From positions 62,001 to 126,000 of the forward strand of contig JAIYCY010000013.1 in NCBI GenBank assembly GCA_027487775.1: a DNA stretch of 64,000 nt, written 5' to 3'. Shown here piece by piece: positions 18,345-25,699 of this stretch (within the stretch, counting starts at the first letter, position 1; every line of letters begins with the position of its first letter). The stretch is from Planctomycetaceae bacterium. GTDB lineage: Bacteria; Planctomycetota; Phycisphaerae; Tepidisphaerales; Tepidisphaeraceae. The notes under the pieces are model-generated. The model did no database searches. It had not been told where the DNA came from and saw only the letters and a list, made by a program, of their open reading frames with translations. Made by a program: the position numbers and the translations under genes.

Positions 18345-18566
18345 ATGCAATACACGGTCATCTTCGATGTGCAACCGGACGGCGGCTACCATGCCTCTTG
18401 CCCGGCGCTGCCAGGCTGTCACTCCGAAGGTGATACGCTTGACGAGGCGATCGCCAACATCCGCGAAGCCATCGCAGTGTATCTCGAGAGCCTTCAAGCA
18501 CACGGGGAGCCTTTCCCAATCGAAGATATTCTCATCAAGCCGCTCACGGTCACCCTCACGCCCTGA
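18345..18566 (+). CDS. hicB: HicB-family antitoxin (short type)
   Basis: A 73-residue protein with the HicB partial RNase-H-like fold: YTVIFDVQPDGGYHASCPALPGC, then the helix GDTLDEAIANIREAIAVYLES. It lacks a C-terminal DNA-binding domain, as in the short HicB-like antitoxins. It would bind and neutralise HicA encoded 92 bases downstream. The gene order (antitoxin first) is the reverse of the classical hicA-hicB arrangement. Its last codons ACC CTC ACG CCC TGA are part of the first unit of an 18-base tandem repeat that fills the gap to hicA. ATG 18345 is chosen because it begins directly with the conserved MQYTVIF; TTG 18336 is a possible upstream start. Confidence 0.9.
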   Translation: MQYTVIFDVQPDGGYHASCPALPGCHSEGDTLDEAIANIREAIAVYLESLQAHGEPFPIEDILIKPLTVTLTP

Positions 18567-18657
18567 TTCACCCTCACGCCCTGATTCACCCTCACGCCCT
18601 GATTCACCCTCACGCCCTGATTCACCCTCACGCCCTCACCACCCTCACCGCCTGACC
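18551..18657 (+). repeat. 18-bp tandem repeat between hicB and hicA containing the hicB stop
   Basis: Four perfect copies of caccctcacgccctgatt start at 18551, 18569, 18587 and 18605. A truncated fifth copy starts at 18623, and a degenerate copy (18640-18657) abuts the hicA ATG. The first copy is the 3' end of hicB itself, including its TGA. In the hicA frame the unit has no stop and reads SPSRPD, so that frame stays open from within hicB to hicA. Confidence 0.95.
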
Positions 18658-18885
18658 ATGCCCAAGCCTCCCGCGATACGTGCCCGTGAGTTGGTGCGAG
18701 TGGCCGAATCGGTCGGATTCATCTTCGACCGCCAACGGGAAAGTCACGCGGTCTACTACCGCCGCGCCGACCATCGTCGGATCGTCATTCCCATGCACGG
18801 CGCAAAGGATCTCAAACCCGGGACACTCCGCAGCATCATTCAGGATATGGGGATGACGATCGAAGAGTTCAACACGCGACTGTGA
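18658..18885 (+). CDS. hicA: HicA-family mRNA interferase toxin
   Basis: A 75-residue YcfA/HicA toxin with the dsRBD-like fold. The catalytic histidine is in RESHAVYYRR near residue 28, followed by the conserved strand RIVIPMHGAKDLKPGTLRSI and the last helix. HicA toxins cleave mRNA independently of ribosomes. No Shine-Dalgarno site precedes ATG 18658, because the upstream DNA is the C/T-rich tandem repeat, so translation may depend on coupling to hicB or on an upstream start in the open frame that runs through the repeat. The gene ends just before the convergent prfC gene. Confidence 0.9.
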   Translation: MPKPPAIRARELVRVAESVGFIFDRQRESHAVYYRRADHRRIVIPMHGAKDLKPGTLRSIIQDMGMTIEEFNTRL

Positions 18886-18931
18886 TTCATTTAGACGCTA
18901 TCCCAAAACGTAATGAGGTTCGTGGAGGTTC

Positions 18932-20548
18932 TTACTTCGTCGTCTGGATATCGCTGGCGATGTCGCGGAGTTTGACCTTGGGGAATTGTTCGCCGAAGTA
19001 TCGGAGTGACCAGTCGCTTTCGAAGACGAGCGTGGGTCGCTGGTGGTGATCGAGCATGAGCGCCGCCCCGCCGGGGAGCATGGCGGATTTGAGCGTTTCG
19101 AGGTCGCTCGCATCATCGAGCCATCGCAGGTGTCGCCAGCCGGCGGATTCGAGTCTTGAATCAGCGCCGTATTCGCTGAGCAATCGATATCGCACGACGT
19201 CGAACTGCAATTGCCCGATGGCTGCGAGCAAGGGAACGCGGCTGACCGAATCGATGCGATAGAGGAGTTGGATGACGCCCTCCTGCACCAATTGTTCGAG
19301 TCCTTCGCGAAACTGCTTGGTCTTGTCGGTGCTTGTGCAATGCAGATTGGCGAAGACTTCGGGACTGAATCGGGGGATTTCGTCGTAGTTGGAGGTGAGT
19401 TGGGTGGCGAGGGTATCGCCGATGCGGAGTTCGGAATGTCCGACCACGCCCATGACATCGCCGGGGAAGGCCAGATCGACGGTTTCGCGATCGCGGCCGA
19501 AGAGTTTGTGTGTGCTGGAGAGTCGCACGGTTTTTCCGCTACGCACGACGCGGACGGTCATGTCGCGCTCGAACACGCCCGAGACGATGCGTACGAACGC
19601 GATGCGGTCGCGATGCCTGGGGTCCATGTTGGCCTGAATCTTGAAGACGAAACCGGAAAAATCAGGTTGCTGCGGTTGGATCATCTCTCCGCCTGCCAAT
19701 CGCCCCGCCGGGCCCGGCGCGAGATCGAGGAAGGCATCCAGAAACACCTGCACGCCAAAGTTGTTGACCGCCGACCCGAAGAAGACCGGCGTCTGCTGAC
19801 CCGCCAGCATCGCCTCACGATCGAACGCGTGCCCCGCGCCGTCGAGCATCTCCAGCTCGATTCGCGTCTGCTCATACGTCTCATCCCCGACGGCCTCGCG
19901 CACGGAAGGATCATCAAACCCGCTCACCCGCACCGGAGCGCGATACGCCCCGCCCGGCGTGCGCTCGAACAGATGCACCTGCTTCGCATCGCGCGCGTAA
20001 ATCCCCTTGAAACTCGGCCCCGTCCCGATCGGCCAATTCATCGCCGACGCGCCGATGCCGAGCACGCGTTCGAGTTCGTCGAGCAGATCGAAAAGCTCCT
20101 TGGTCGGGCGATCGAGTTTGTTCATGAACGTGAAGATCGGAATCCCGCGCCTGCGACAGACTTCAAAGAGCTTTTTGGTTTGATCTTCGATCCCCTTGGC
20201 GGCATCGATGACCATGACGGCGGCGTCGACCGCCGAGAGGACGCGATAGGTGTCTTCGGAGAAGTCCTTGTGTCCGGGCGTATCGAGGAGATTGATCACG
20301 CGGTCGCGATACTCGAATTGCAGCACCGTGCTGCTCACGCTGATGCCGCGCTGGCGTTCGAGTTCCATCCAGTCGCTGGTGGCGGCGCGTTGCTGCTTGC
20401 GACTTGTCACGCTGCCGGCGAGTTGAATCGCCCCGCCGTAGAGGAGCAGTTTTTCCGTGAGCGTGGTCTTGCCCGCGTCCGGGTGCGAAATGATCGCAAA
20501 CGTACGACGACGACCGATTTCATCTGCGATCTGACCAACACCCGGCAT
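18932..20548 (-). CDS. prfC: peptide chain release factor 3
   Basis: A 538-residue translational GTPase that recycles RF1/RF2 from terminating ribosomes. The G motifs are ISHPDAGKTTLTEK (P-loop), RGISVSS (switch I), DTPGHKDFSEDTYR (switch II) and MNKLDRPT. Domain II begins near residue 300 with FVFKIQANMDPRHRDR, and the C-terminal domain carries GQLQFDVVRYRL. The length matches the RF3 family rather than EF-G or LepA. ATG 20548 is preceded by GGAGG at a spacing of 7; the upstream ATG at 20569 lacks such a site. The gene is convergent with hicA. Confidence 0.95.
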   Translation of the reverse strand: MPGVGQIADEIGRRRTFAIISHPDAGKTTLTEKLLLYGGAIQLAGSVTSRKQQRAATSDWMELERQRGISVSSTVLQFEYRDRVINLLDTPGHKDFSEDTYRVLSAVDAAVMVIDAAKGIEDQTKKLFEVCRRRGIPIFTFMNKLDRPTKELFDLLDELERVLGIGASAMNWPIGTGPSFKGIYARDAKQVHLFERTPGGAYRAPVRVSGFDDPSVREAVGDETYEQTRIELEMLDGAGHAFDREAMLAGQQTPVFFGSAVNNFGVQVFLDAFLDLAPGPAGRLAGGEMIQPQQPDFSGFVFKIQANMDPRHRDRIAFVRIVSGVFERDMTVRVVRSGKTVRLSSTHKLFGRDRETVDLAFPGDVMGVVGHSELRIGDTLATQLTSNYDEIPRFSPEVFANLHCTSTDKTKQFREGLEQLVQEGVIQLLYRIDSVSRVPLLAAIGQLQFDVVRYRLLSEYGADSRLESAGWRHLRWLDDASDLETLKSAMLPGGAALMLDHHQRPTLVFESDWSLRYFGEQFPKVKLRDIASDIQTTK

Positions 20549-20628
20549 CCCAACACCTCCAACAAGCAACGAACACTTCTAAAAACCGACACATCACAAC
20601 TGACAACAACAGCAGCGAAGAGGAGTAG

Positions 20629-21951
20629 CTAACAACTGACATCTTCGCGATAGAGTTTGGGGACGATCGCTTCGAGGTGTCGTCTGGTAGCACCTCGATG
20701 TTGCGCGACGACTTGACGTCCGCGTTCGCCGAGCGCGACGGCCTCGGGGCGGAGATTTCCGTCGGGATCGAACCATTCGAGCATCAGGTCGAGCAGTTGC
20801 TGTGCATGATCGACCGTACGGATGCCATGCCCGCCGATGAGGGCGCGCATTGGCTCTTCGAAGTTTCCGGTGAACGGGCCGACGACGGTCGGCAGCCCGA
20901 GCGCGGCCGGCTCGATCATGTCCGAGCCGTGCTGTTTGGCACCGAGATCCACAAGTGTTCGCCCGACGACGACCGCCTCCGCGCACGCGTACGCCTGCCG
21001 GAGTTCGCCCATTGTGTCGAGGAGAATCACTTCGTCTTCACGCGCCGCCCGACGTTCGCTTCGTCGCACACATGCGAATCCGCGTTGCGTGATGAGGATG
21101 GCCACCTCGTCGAATCGCTCGGGCTTGCGCGGAACCAGCATCAGCCGTAGCCCGCGAATACGATGCCGCAGCGTCGCGTAGAGATCGAGCAGCATCGCTT
21201 CCTCGCCCGGCCCGGTCGAGCCGGCGACGATGAGCGGTTGGGTGAGCGCGAGCGATTCGCGGAGCGACTGTCCGAGTTGTCGGATGTCGTCGCGTGATTG
21301 GATCAACGGTGCCGAGTCGAACTTCATGGTGCCCGCGATACAGATACGATCCGATGGAACGCCGAGTGCTTTGAATCGAGCGGCGTGGGTGGTGTCCTGT
21401 GCGAGGCATTGATCGACGCGGGAGAACATGCTGCGTCCGATCGGCCCGAGCCAGGCGTAAGCGCGGGCGCTGTTGGCGGTGATTCTGCCGTTGCCGATGA
21501 TGACGGGAATTTTTCGTGATTTGGCGGCACACATCATGCCAGGCCAGACTTCGAGTTCCATCAGGACGATGACGTCGGGTCGGGCGGCGTCGAGGAGTCG
21601 ATGGACGGCCTGCGAGTAATCGAGTGGGAACCGCGCGACGGTGACATCGGCATCGCGACCGAAGAGTTCATCCGCGCGGGCGAGTCCTGTCTTGGTGGTG
21701 GTGGTGATCAGGAGATGCACCCCGCCGACTCTTTCGCGCAGGCCCGCGACGAGTGCGCGGGTGGCGTTGATTTCCCCGACGCTGACGGCATGGATCATGA
21801 CGCAGGGCGCATGGCCCGATCGCGTGGGGATCGCGCCGTCGCGCGTGGCGAGTGCGTCGCGAAGCTTCTCGCGCAGCTTTGGGCGCACCGCCAGCACCGG
21901 CGCCGAGAGCGCGAGGGCGGCCAGATATCCCATGTCCATCCAACGCGACAT
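20629..21951 (-). CDS. waaA: 3-deoxy-D-manno-octulosonic acid (Kdo) transferase
   Basis: A 440-residue GT30-family enzyme that adds Kdo from CMP-Kdo to lipid A precursor on the cytoplasmic face of the inner membrane. The N-terminus has a short membrane-anchor segment (MGYLAALALSAPVLA), followed by HAVSVGEINATRAL, LMELEVWPGMM and IGNGRITANSARAYAWL, the characteristic acceptor-side blocks. The C-terminal Rossmann domain holds GGHGIRTVDHAQ. This gene, with lpxC-fabZ and lpxA near 35-37 kb, shows that the organism makes lipid A with Kdo. It is separated from prfC by 80 bases and from nrsF by 10 bases, so it may be the last gene of a read-through from the sigma/nrsF unit. Confidence 0.93.
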   Translation of the reverse strand: MSRWMDMGYLAALALSAPVLAVRPKLREKLRDALATRDGAIPTRSGHAPCVMIHAVSVGEINATRALVAGLRERVGGVHLLITTTTKTGLARADELFGRDADVTVARFPLDYSQAVHRLLDAARPDVIVLMELEVWPGMMCAAKSRKIPVIIGNGRITANSARAYAWLGPIGRSMFSRVDQCLAQDTTHAARFKALGVPSDRICIAGTMKFDSAPLIQSRDDIRQLGQSLRESLALTQPLIVAGSTGPGEEAMLLDLYATLRHRIRGLRLMLVPRKPERFDEVAILITQRGFACVRRSERRAAREDEVILLDTMGELRQAYACAEAVVVGRTLVDLGAKQHGSDMIEPAALGLPTVVGPFTGNFEEPMRALIGGHGIRTVDHAQQLLDLMLEWFDPDGNLRPEAVALGERGRQVVAQHRGATRRHLEAIVPKLYREDVSC

Positions 21952-21961
21952 TCCGCTGAGA

Positions 21962-22588
21962 CTACCAACGCAGAAGCCTCGCGCCGATAACCCCGCCTAG
22001 AACGGTGACAATAAAAATCCCCGCGACGTACCAAACACCGACAAAAAGCAGGTGATCGATCGAGCAGCTCATGCCATAGACCACCGCCCCGATCACCCCG
22101 GAAGCCGCCCCGAGGCACGCGCCGGCGGTCGCGGGTCGCGTGACCGCCCGGCGACGGGCGAATCCGAAGAGCAGGATCAATCCGGGGATCGAGAGCAAAA
22201 CGATCCATCTCACGCACTTGGTCCCGACGGGCAACCAAAGCGAAGCTCGGCCGTCATCGAACCAACCCGCGACGACGAACCCGATCACCCCGAGCACCGC
22301 CGCGACGATCAAGACCCACATCGCACGGCCGGGTCTTCGACCGGGGATCGAGAGGTCTCGTGCGAGGCACCCGAAGCCGATCACCCCGAGCGCGAATGGA
22401 AGCAGTTTGATCCATGAAAAGGAGGTGAGTGTCGGATCGGAATCGATGAACCGATTGCCAAGGAACAGCCACGCCAGCGAGGCGGCGATCATCAGCGCAA
22501 GGATCGCGAGCCGCCCGACGACAAACGGCCGCGGCGTATCGACCGGCCTCAGATCGGCGACAAGGTGATCGACCAGTTCTTTGCTCAT
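21962..22588 (-). CDS. nrsF: NrsF-like (DUF1109) membrane anti-sigma factor
   Basis: A 208-residue protein with six predicted membrane segments. Family features are the N-terminal LVDHLVADLRPV helix, ARDLSIPGRRP after the second membrane pair, and CSIDHLLFVGVWYVAG near the C-terminus, which holds one of the conserved cysteines; another lies in GFGCLARDLS. In Caulobacter, NrsF holds an ECF sigma factor at the membrane and releases it on metal or oxidative stress through cysteine chemistry. The gene lies 52 bases downstream of the ECF sigma gene on the same strand, the normal cognate arrangement. Confidence 0.88.
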   Translation of the reverse strand: MSKELVDHLVADLRPVDTPRPFVVGRLAILALMIAASLAWLFLGNRFIDSDPTLTSFSWIKLLPFALGVIGFGCLARDLSIPGRRPGRAMWVLIVAAVLGVIGFVVAGWFDDGRASLWLPVGTKCVRWIVLLSIPGLILLFGFARRRAVTRPATAGACLGAASGVIGAVVYGMSCSIDHLLFVGVWYVAGIFIVTVLGGVIGARLLRW

Positions 22589-22640
22589 GACATTCTCTTT
22601 CGTATCACTTTCAAATCGGCTTCATCGAGTATCGCGTCAC

Positions 22641-23189
22641 TCAGCGCTTGTTCTGGCTGCTGAGTGATTTGATGGCCCGATGCGTGTTCACTTTGACCCA
22701 TGCGATGCTGCGTGAGAATCGGACGGCGGCCTCTTGGATGCTGATGCCTTCGAGTTTGACTGCGCGGATCAGTTGTTGCTGCTCGGCGGGGAGTTTTTGC
22801 AAGAGTTGTTCGACTTCTTCGCGGTGCTGTTGTTCGGATAGGGTTGCGTCTGGGGAGCGCAGATGCTGGGGCATGTGCGTTTCAGCCTCGTCGCCGAGAT
22901 CGATCTCGCGAAGACGATGTCGATGCCGGAAGAAGTCGATCCGCTTATACCTCGCGATCGCGGCCGCCCAGGGTAGGAACGGGTGCGCGGGATCGTAGGT
23001 TTGACGTTTCTGGTGGATGGCCAGGAGCGTTTCCTGCACGAGGTCGTCCGCGTCGGCTTGCGAGCAGTGTGCGGCGTGCAGAGATCGGATCCACGGGCGG
23101 AGGTTTTCGAGCAGAGCCCGATATGCCGCGCCGTCGCCTGCCTGCGCGAGCTTCATCCATTGCCGACATTGATCGTCCACAATCAACAT
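22641..23189 (-). CDS. ECF sigma factor (SigF-like, NrsF-regulated)
   Basis: Up to 182 residues. Region 2 spans AQAGDGAAYRALLENLRP to RYKRIDFFRHRHR, with the DADDLVQETLLAIH core. Region 4 runs from LLQKLPAEQQQLIRAVKLEG to the helix-turn-helix end AWVKVNTHRAIKSL. The adjacent NrsF gene identifies it as the group controlled by that anti-sigma. The minus-strand sequence TGTAACC-N16-CGAATG ends in the ATG at 23189, so if this is its own promoter, transcription would start about 7-9 bases inside this reading frame. GTG 23180 (possibly leaderless) or ATG 23156 would then be the true start. No Shine-Dalgarno site precedes any of the three. Confidence 0.92.
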   Translation of the reverse strand: MLIVDDQCRQWMKLAQAGDGAAYRALLENLRPWIRSLHAAHCSQADADDLVQETLLAIHQKRQTYDPAHPFLPWAAAIARYKRIDFFRHRHRLREIDLGDEAETHMPQHLRSPDATLSEQQHREEVEQLLQKLPAEQQQLIRAVKLEGISIQEAAVRFSRSIAWVKVNTHRAIKSLSSQNKR

Positions 23190-23215
23190 TCGATCGAACC
23201 ATGGCGAAGGTTACA
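23187..23215 (-). promoter_or_regulatory. predicted ECF promoter for the sigma-nrsF operon
   Basis: On the minus strand, TGTAACC (23215-23209), 16 bases, then CGAATG (23192-23187). The same arrangement occurs on the opposite strand 24 bases away. From memory, Caulobacter SigF promoters have GTAACC-N16-CGAA, which fits. Autoregulation is the expected behaviour of such sigma factors. Confidence 0.7.
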
Positions 23216-23238
23216 GGAAAATATTTTTGTATGTCGGG

Positions 23239-23267
23239 TGTAACTCGGAGGGCGCGGGCGGCGAATG
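23239..23267 (+). promoter_or_regulatory. predicted ECF promoter for the thioredoxin gene
   Basis: TGTAACT (23239-23245), 16 bases, then CGAATG (23262-23267). This is the same pattern and spacing as the divergent promoter of the sigma gene. It leaves a leader of about 65 bases to the thioredoxin ATG at 23339, which has AAGGAG in front of it. Confidence 0.7.
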
Positions 23268-23338
23268 AGGGTGCATCGCCGGGCCTGATGTGTAGTCGGG
23301 TCGGCGGTGAAAGGGTTTTTCAGTCGAAGGAGACTGTC

Positions 23339-23773
23339 ATGACAGGTTCGATTCGTATCGTTTCGGTGGCGACGCTGCTTCTCGCTTTGGTGGCGTTCGT
23401 CGGTTCGTTCGGATTCTCGCGAGCATCCGCCGCCGAGGACAAAGCCTCGCGGATCGCCGCCTACGACAAGGCCGCTGCGGAGCAGGCGATGTCTGCGGGC
23501 GAGCCGGTGTTGCTGGTCTTCGCGAAGAAGGGTTGCCCGGTCTGCACCAAGCAGCAAGCCGCGCTCGAGACGCTTCTCGTCAAGAGCGACTTCCAGGGCA
23601 TCAAGGCTTACAAGATCGATTTCACCAAGGAATCCGATCTGAACAGCAAGCACCGCGTGACCAGCCAGAGCACGCTCGTCGGCTTCAAGGGCATGAAGGA
23701 AAGCGGACGCGTCGCCGGCGAAACCGATGCGGGCAAGCTCGAAGGCTTCCTCGCCGCGACGTTCCGTAACTGA
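23339..23773 (+). CDS. exported thioredoxin-like protein
   Basis: A 144-residue protein with a signal peptide (core VATLLLALVAFVGSFGF, cleavage near ASA-AED) and a thioredoxin fold. The active site is GCPVCTKQ near residue 66, so CPVC replaces CGPC. The cis-proline position appears to be changed (TSQSTLVGFKG, with no Pro before the strand), which would be unusual and could alter redox potential or target release. It probably acts in the periplasm, receiving electrons from the CcdA-like protein encoded 142 bases downstream. AAGGAG lies 7 bases before ATG 23339. A predicted ECF promoter lies upstream and a hairpin with a T-rich tail follows. Confidence 0.85.
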   Translation: MTGSIRIVSVATLLLALVAFVGSFGFSRASAAEDKASRIAAYDKAAAEQAMSAGEPVLLVFAKKGCPVCTKQQAALETLLVKSDFQGIKAYKIDFTKESDLNSKHRVTSQSTLVGFKGMKESGRVAGETDAGKLEGFLAATFRN

Positions 23774-23803
23774 TCGAGTAGCACCTTCCTGAGCGACAAC
23801 AAG

Positions 23804-23852
23804 GGGCCTGCGGGGCGTCGATGGCGCACGCTCTGCAGGCCCTCTTTCTTTC
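23804..23852 (+). terminator. probable terminator after the thioredoxin gene
   Basis: GGGCCTGC (23804-23811) pairs with GCAGGCCC (23835-23842) around a 23-base loop and is followed by tctttctttc. The loop is long, so termination may be partial and allow some read-through into the CcdA-like gene. Confidence 0.5.
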
Positions 23853-23915
23853 CACGATCGCAATCGACTCACCTGGAAATCAAATCACGATCTGAACGCT
23901 TCATGGAGATTCATC

Positions 23916-24644
23916 ATGGCCTCCCCGCTCCTCTTTGGATTGAGTTATGTCGCTGGCTTGCTGGTGAGCATCTCGCCTTGCGTGCTTCCGATTTTGCCGT
24001 TGATCGTGGGAGGCGCGTCATCGAAGAATCGCTTCGGATCGCTCGCGATGGCGGCAGGTCTGGTGACGGCGTTCACGGTTCTTGGCGTCTCGGTGGCGGC
24101 GGTCACGTCGGCGTTGGGGATTCCGATCCACGCAATCCGAACCGCCGGCGCGATCCTTTTGATCATCGCGGGATTCAGCCTCGTGTTGCCGATCGGATCG
24201 TGGCTCAGCACGAAGGTCTTCGGTCGGTTGGCGGATCATGCGAATGTTTCATCGGATCGCTTGCGTGGATCGCAGTCGCTGTGGGCACAGTTCGGGATCG
24301 GCGCGCTTTTGGGTGCGGTGTGGGCGCCGTGTGCCGGGCCGGTGTTGGGCGGCGCGATCGGACTTGCGTCGCAGGGCGGATTCAGTTTGACGGCCGGTGT
24401 GCAGATGATGTTTTTTGGACTCGGTACGGTCACGCCTCTGCTCGCGATTGCGTACGGGGCACGTTCACTGATCGATCGCAATCGCGGGCGATTCATCAAG
24501 CTGGGGAAGTACGCCAAACCGGCGTTCGGATTGATTCTGCTGCTGGCGGGCGTCGTGGTGGTGAGCGGCCTGGACAACGAGGTCATGGCGGCTGCGGAGC
24601 GCGTGATGCCGGAGTGGCTCGGTCGCTGGACGACGTCGGTGTGA
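23916..24644 (+). CDS. CcdA/DsbD-like thiol-disulfide transporter
   Basis: A 242-residue membrane protein with six predicted membrane segments. The redox cysteines lie in symmetric motifs: VSISPCVLPILPL near residue 22 and GAVWAPCAGPVLGG near residue 138, the hallmark of CcdA and the DsbD beta domain. It would pass electrons from cytoplasmic thioredoxin across the membrane to an exported thioredoxin such as the one encoded just upstream. GGAG lies 8 bases before the ATG. It is convergent with gluQ, with 32 bases between. Whether it serves cytochrome c maturation or general thiol repair cannot be told, as no ccs or ccm genes are present. Confidence 0.9.
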   Translation: MASPLLFGLSYVAGLLVSISPCVLPILPLIVGGASSKNRFGSLAMAAGLVTAFTVLGVSVAAVTSALGIPIHAIRTAGAILLIIAGFSLVLPIGSWLSTKVFGRLADHANVSSDRLRGSQSLWAQFGIGALLGAVWAPCAGPVLGGAIGLASQGGFSLTAGVQMMFFGLGTVTPLLAIAYGARSLIDRNRGRFIKLGKYAKPAFGLILLLAGVVVVSGLDNEVMAAAERVMPEWLGRWTTSV

Positions 24645-24676
24645 GAATCCGTTTGACGATCGGTGTGAAGTTCGAT

Positions 24677-25654
24677 TCATGGTTCACGCAGACGTTTTTC
24701 GTCTGCGTCATCGATGACGAGCGGATTCCGGGGAAGTTGATCGAGATCGAATCGACCGATGAGATCCGAAGCGCGAACGCCGTCCATTTCGGACGCGTTG
24801 AGTTGGATGCCGGACCGACGGGCGAGCATCGCGATGATGCGTTCGGGCGGTGTGCCGAGCTCGCGATAGCGGCTGATGCGAGTATCGCCGTGGCGTTTGG
24901 CGAGGCGCTTTCCGTCGGGTCCGACGACGAGCGGTAGATGCATGTAGGTGGGGATTCGATCGATGAGATCGAGGGATTGATAGAGAGCGATTTGGCGGGG
25001 TGTTGAGTCGAGGAGGTCGTCGCCGCGCACGATGAGATTCACGCCCGCGGACGCGTCGTCGACGACGGTGGCGAGCTGATACGAAGGCGTGCCGTCGGAT
25101 TTTTGGATGACAAAATCACCGAGTCGTGCGGCGAGATCGGTTTCGATGTATCCAGCCAATCGGTCGGTGAATCGAACGATCGATCCTCGTGTATCAAAAC
25201 GCAGGCAAGGCTCGCGAGAGGCGAATTGCCTTGCTTCATCGATGGAAGTGAATCGGTCACGACACGTGCCGGGATAGACGGCCGACCCGTCGTCGGCATG
25301 AGGCGCGCTGGCAGCGCGATCAATGTCGCTGCGTGAGCAGACGCACGGATAGGCCCGGCGCGTCTCGATCAATCGTGCGATCGCCTCGCGATGCATTTGG
25401 ACATTCTTTGACTGATAGAACGGCCCGTCGTCGCAGGTCAGGCCGAGCCAGAGGAGGTCGTCGATCGCTTGTCGGTCCGCGCCGGCCTTTAATCGCGGGC
25501 CGTCGATGTCGTCGATGCGAAGCAGGATCGAAGCGTTCAGATCGCGCGCGATGAGCCAATTGAGCAGGAACGTACGAGCGTTGCCGAGATGCAGCGCGCC
25601 GGTGGGAGAGGGCGCGAGCCGGGTGACGAGGGTTCGACTCGGGAGGGCCATCAT
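24677..25654 (-). CDS. gluQ: glutamyl-Q tRNA(Asp) synthetase
   Basis: A 325-residue GluRS paralogue without an anticodon-binding domain. It has the class I HIGH-type motif APSPTGALHLGNART, ILLRIDDIDGPR, the zinc-site residues YPCVCSRSD and YPGTCR, and the KMSKS-like KRLAKRHGDTRIS. GluQRS attaches glutamate to queuosine at the wobble base of tRNA-Asp. The length of about 300 residues and lack of a C-terminal domain separate it from gltX. Start ATG 25654 (MMALPSR) or 25651. No dksA is next to it, unlike the proteobacterial arrangement. Confidence 0.92.
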   Translation of the reverse strand: MMALPSRTLVTRLAPSPTGALHLGNARTFLLNWLIARDLNASILLRIDDIDGPRLKAGADRQAIDDLLWLGLTCDDGPFYQSKNVQMHREAIARLIETRRAYPCVCSRSDIDRAASAPHADDGSAVYPGTCRDRFTSIDEARQFASREPCLRFDTRGSIVRFTDRLAGYIETDLAARLGDFVIQKSDGTPSYQLATVVDDASAGVNLIVRGDDLLDSTPRQIALYQSLDLIDRIPTYMHLPLVVGPDGKRLAKRHGDTRISRYRELGTPPERIIAMLARRSGIQLNASEMDGVRASDLIGRFDLDQLPRNPLVIDDADEKRLREP

Positions 25655-25699
25655 GAGTCAGCCGACGACGCGAGCGTTTCTGCGGGCCGTGAGGGCGGA

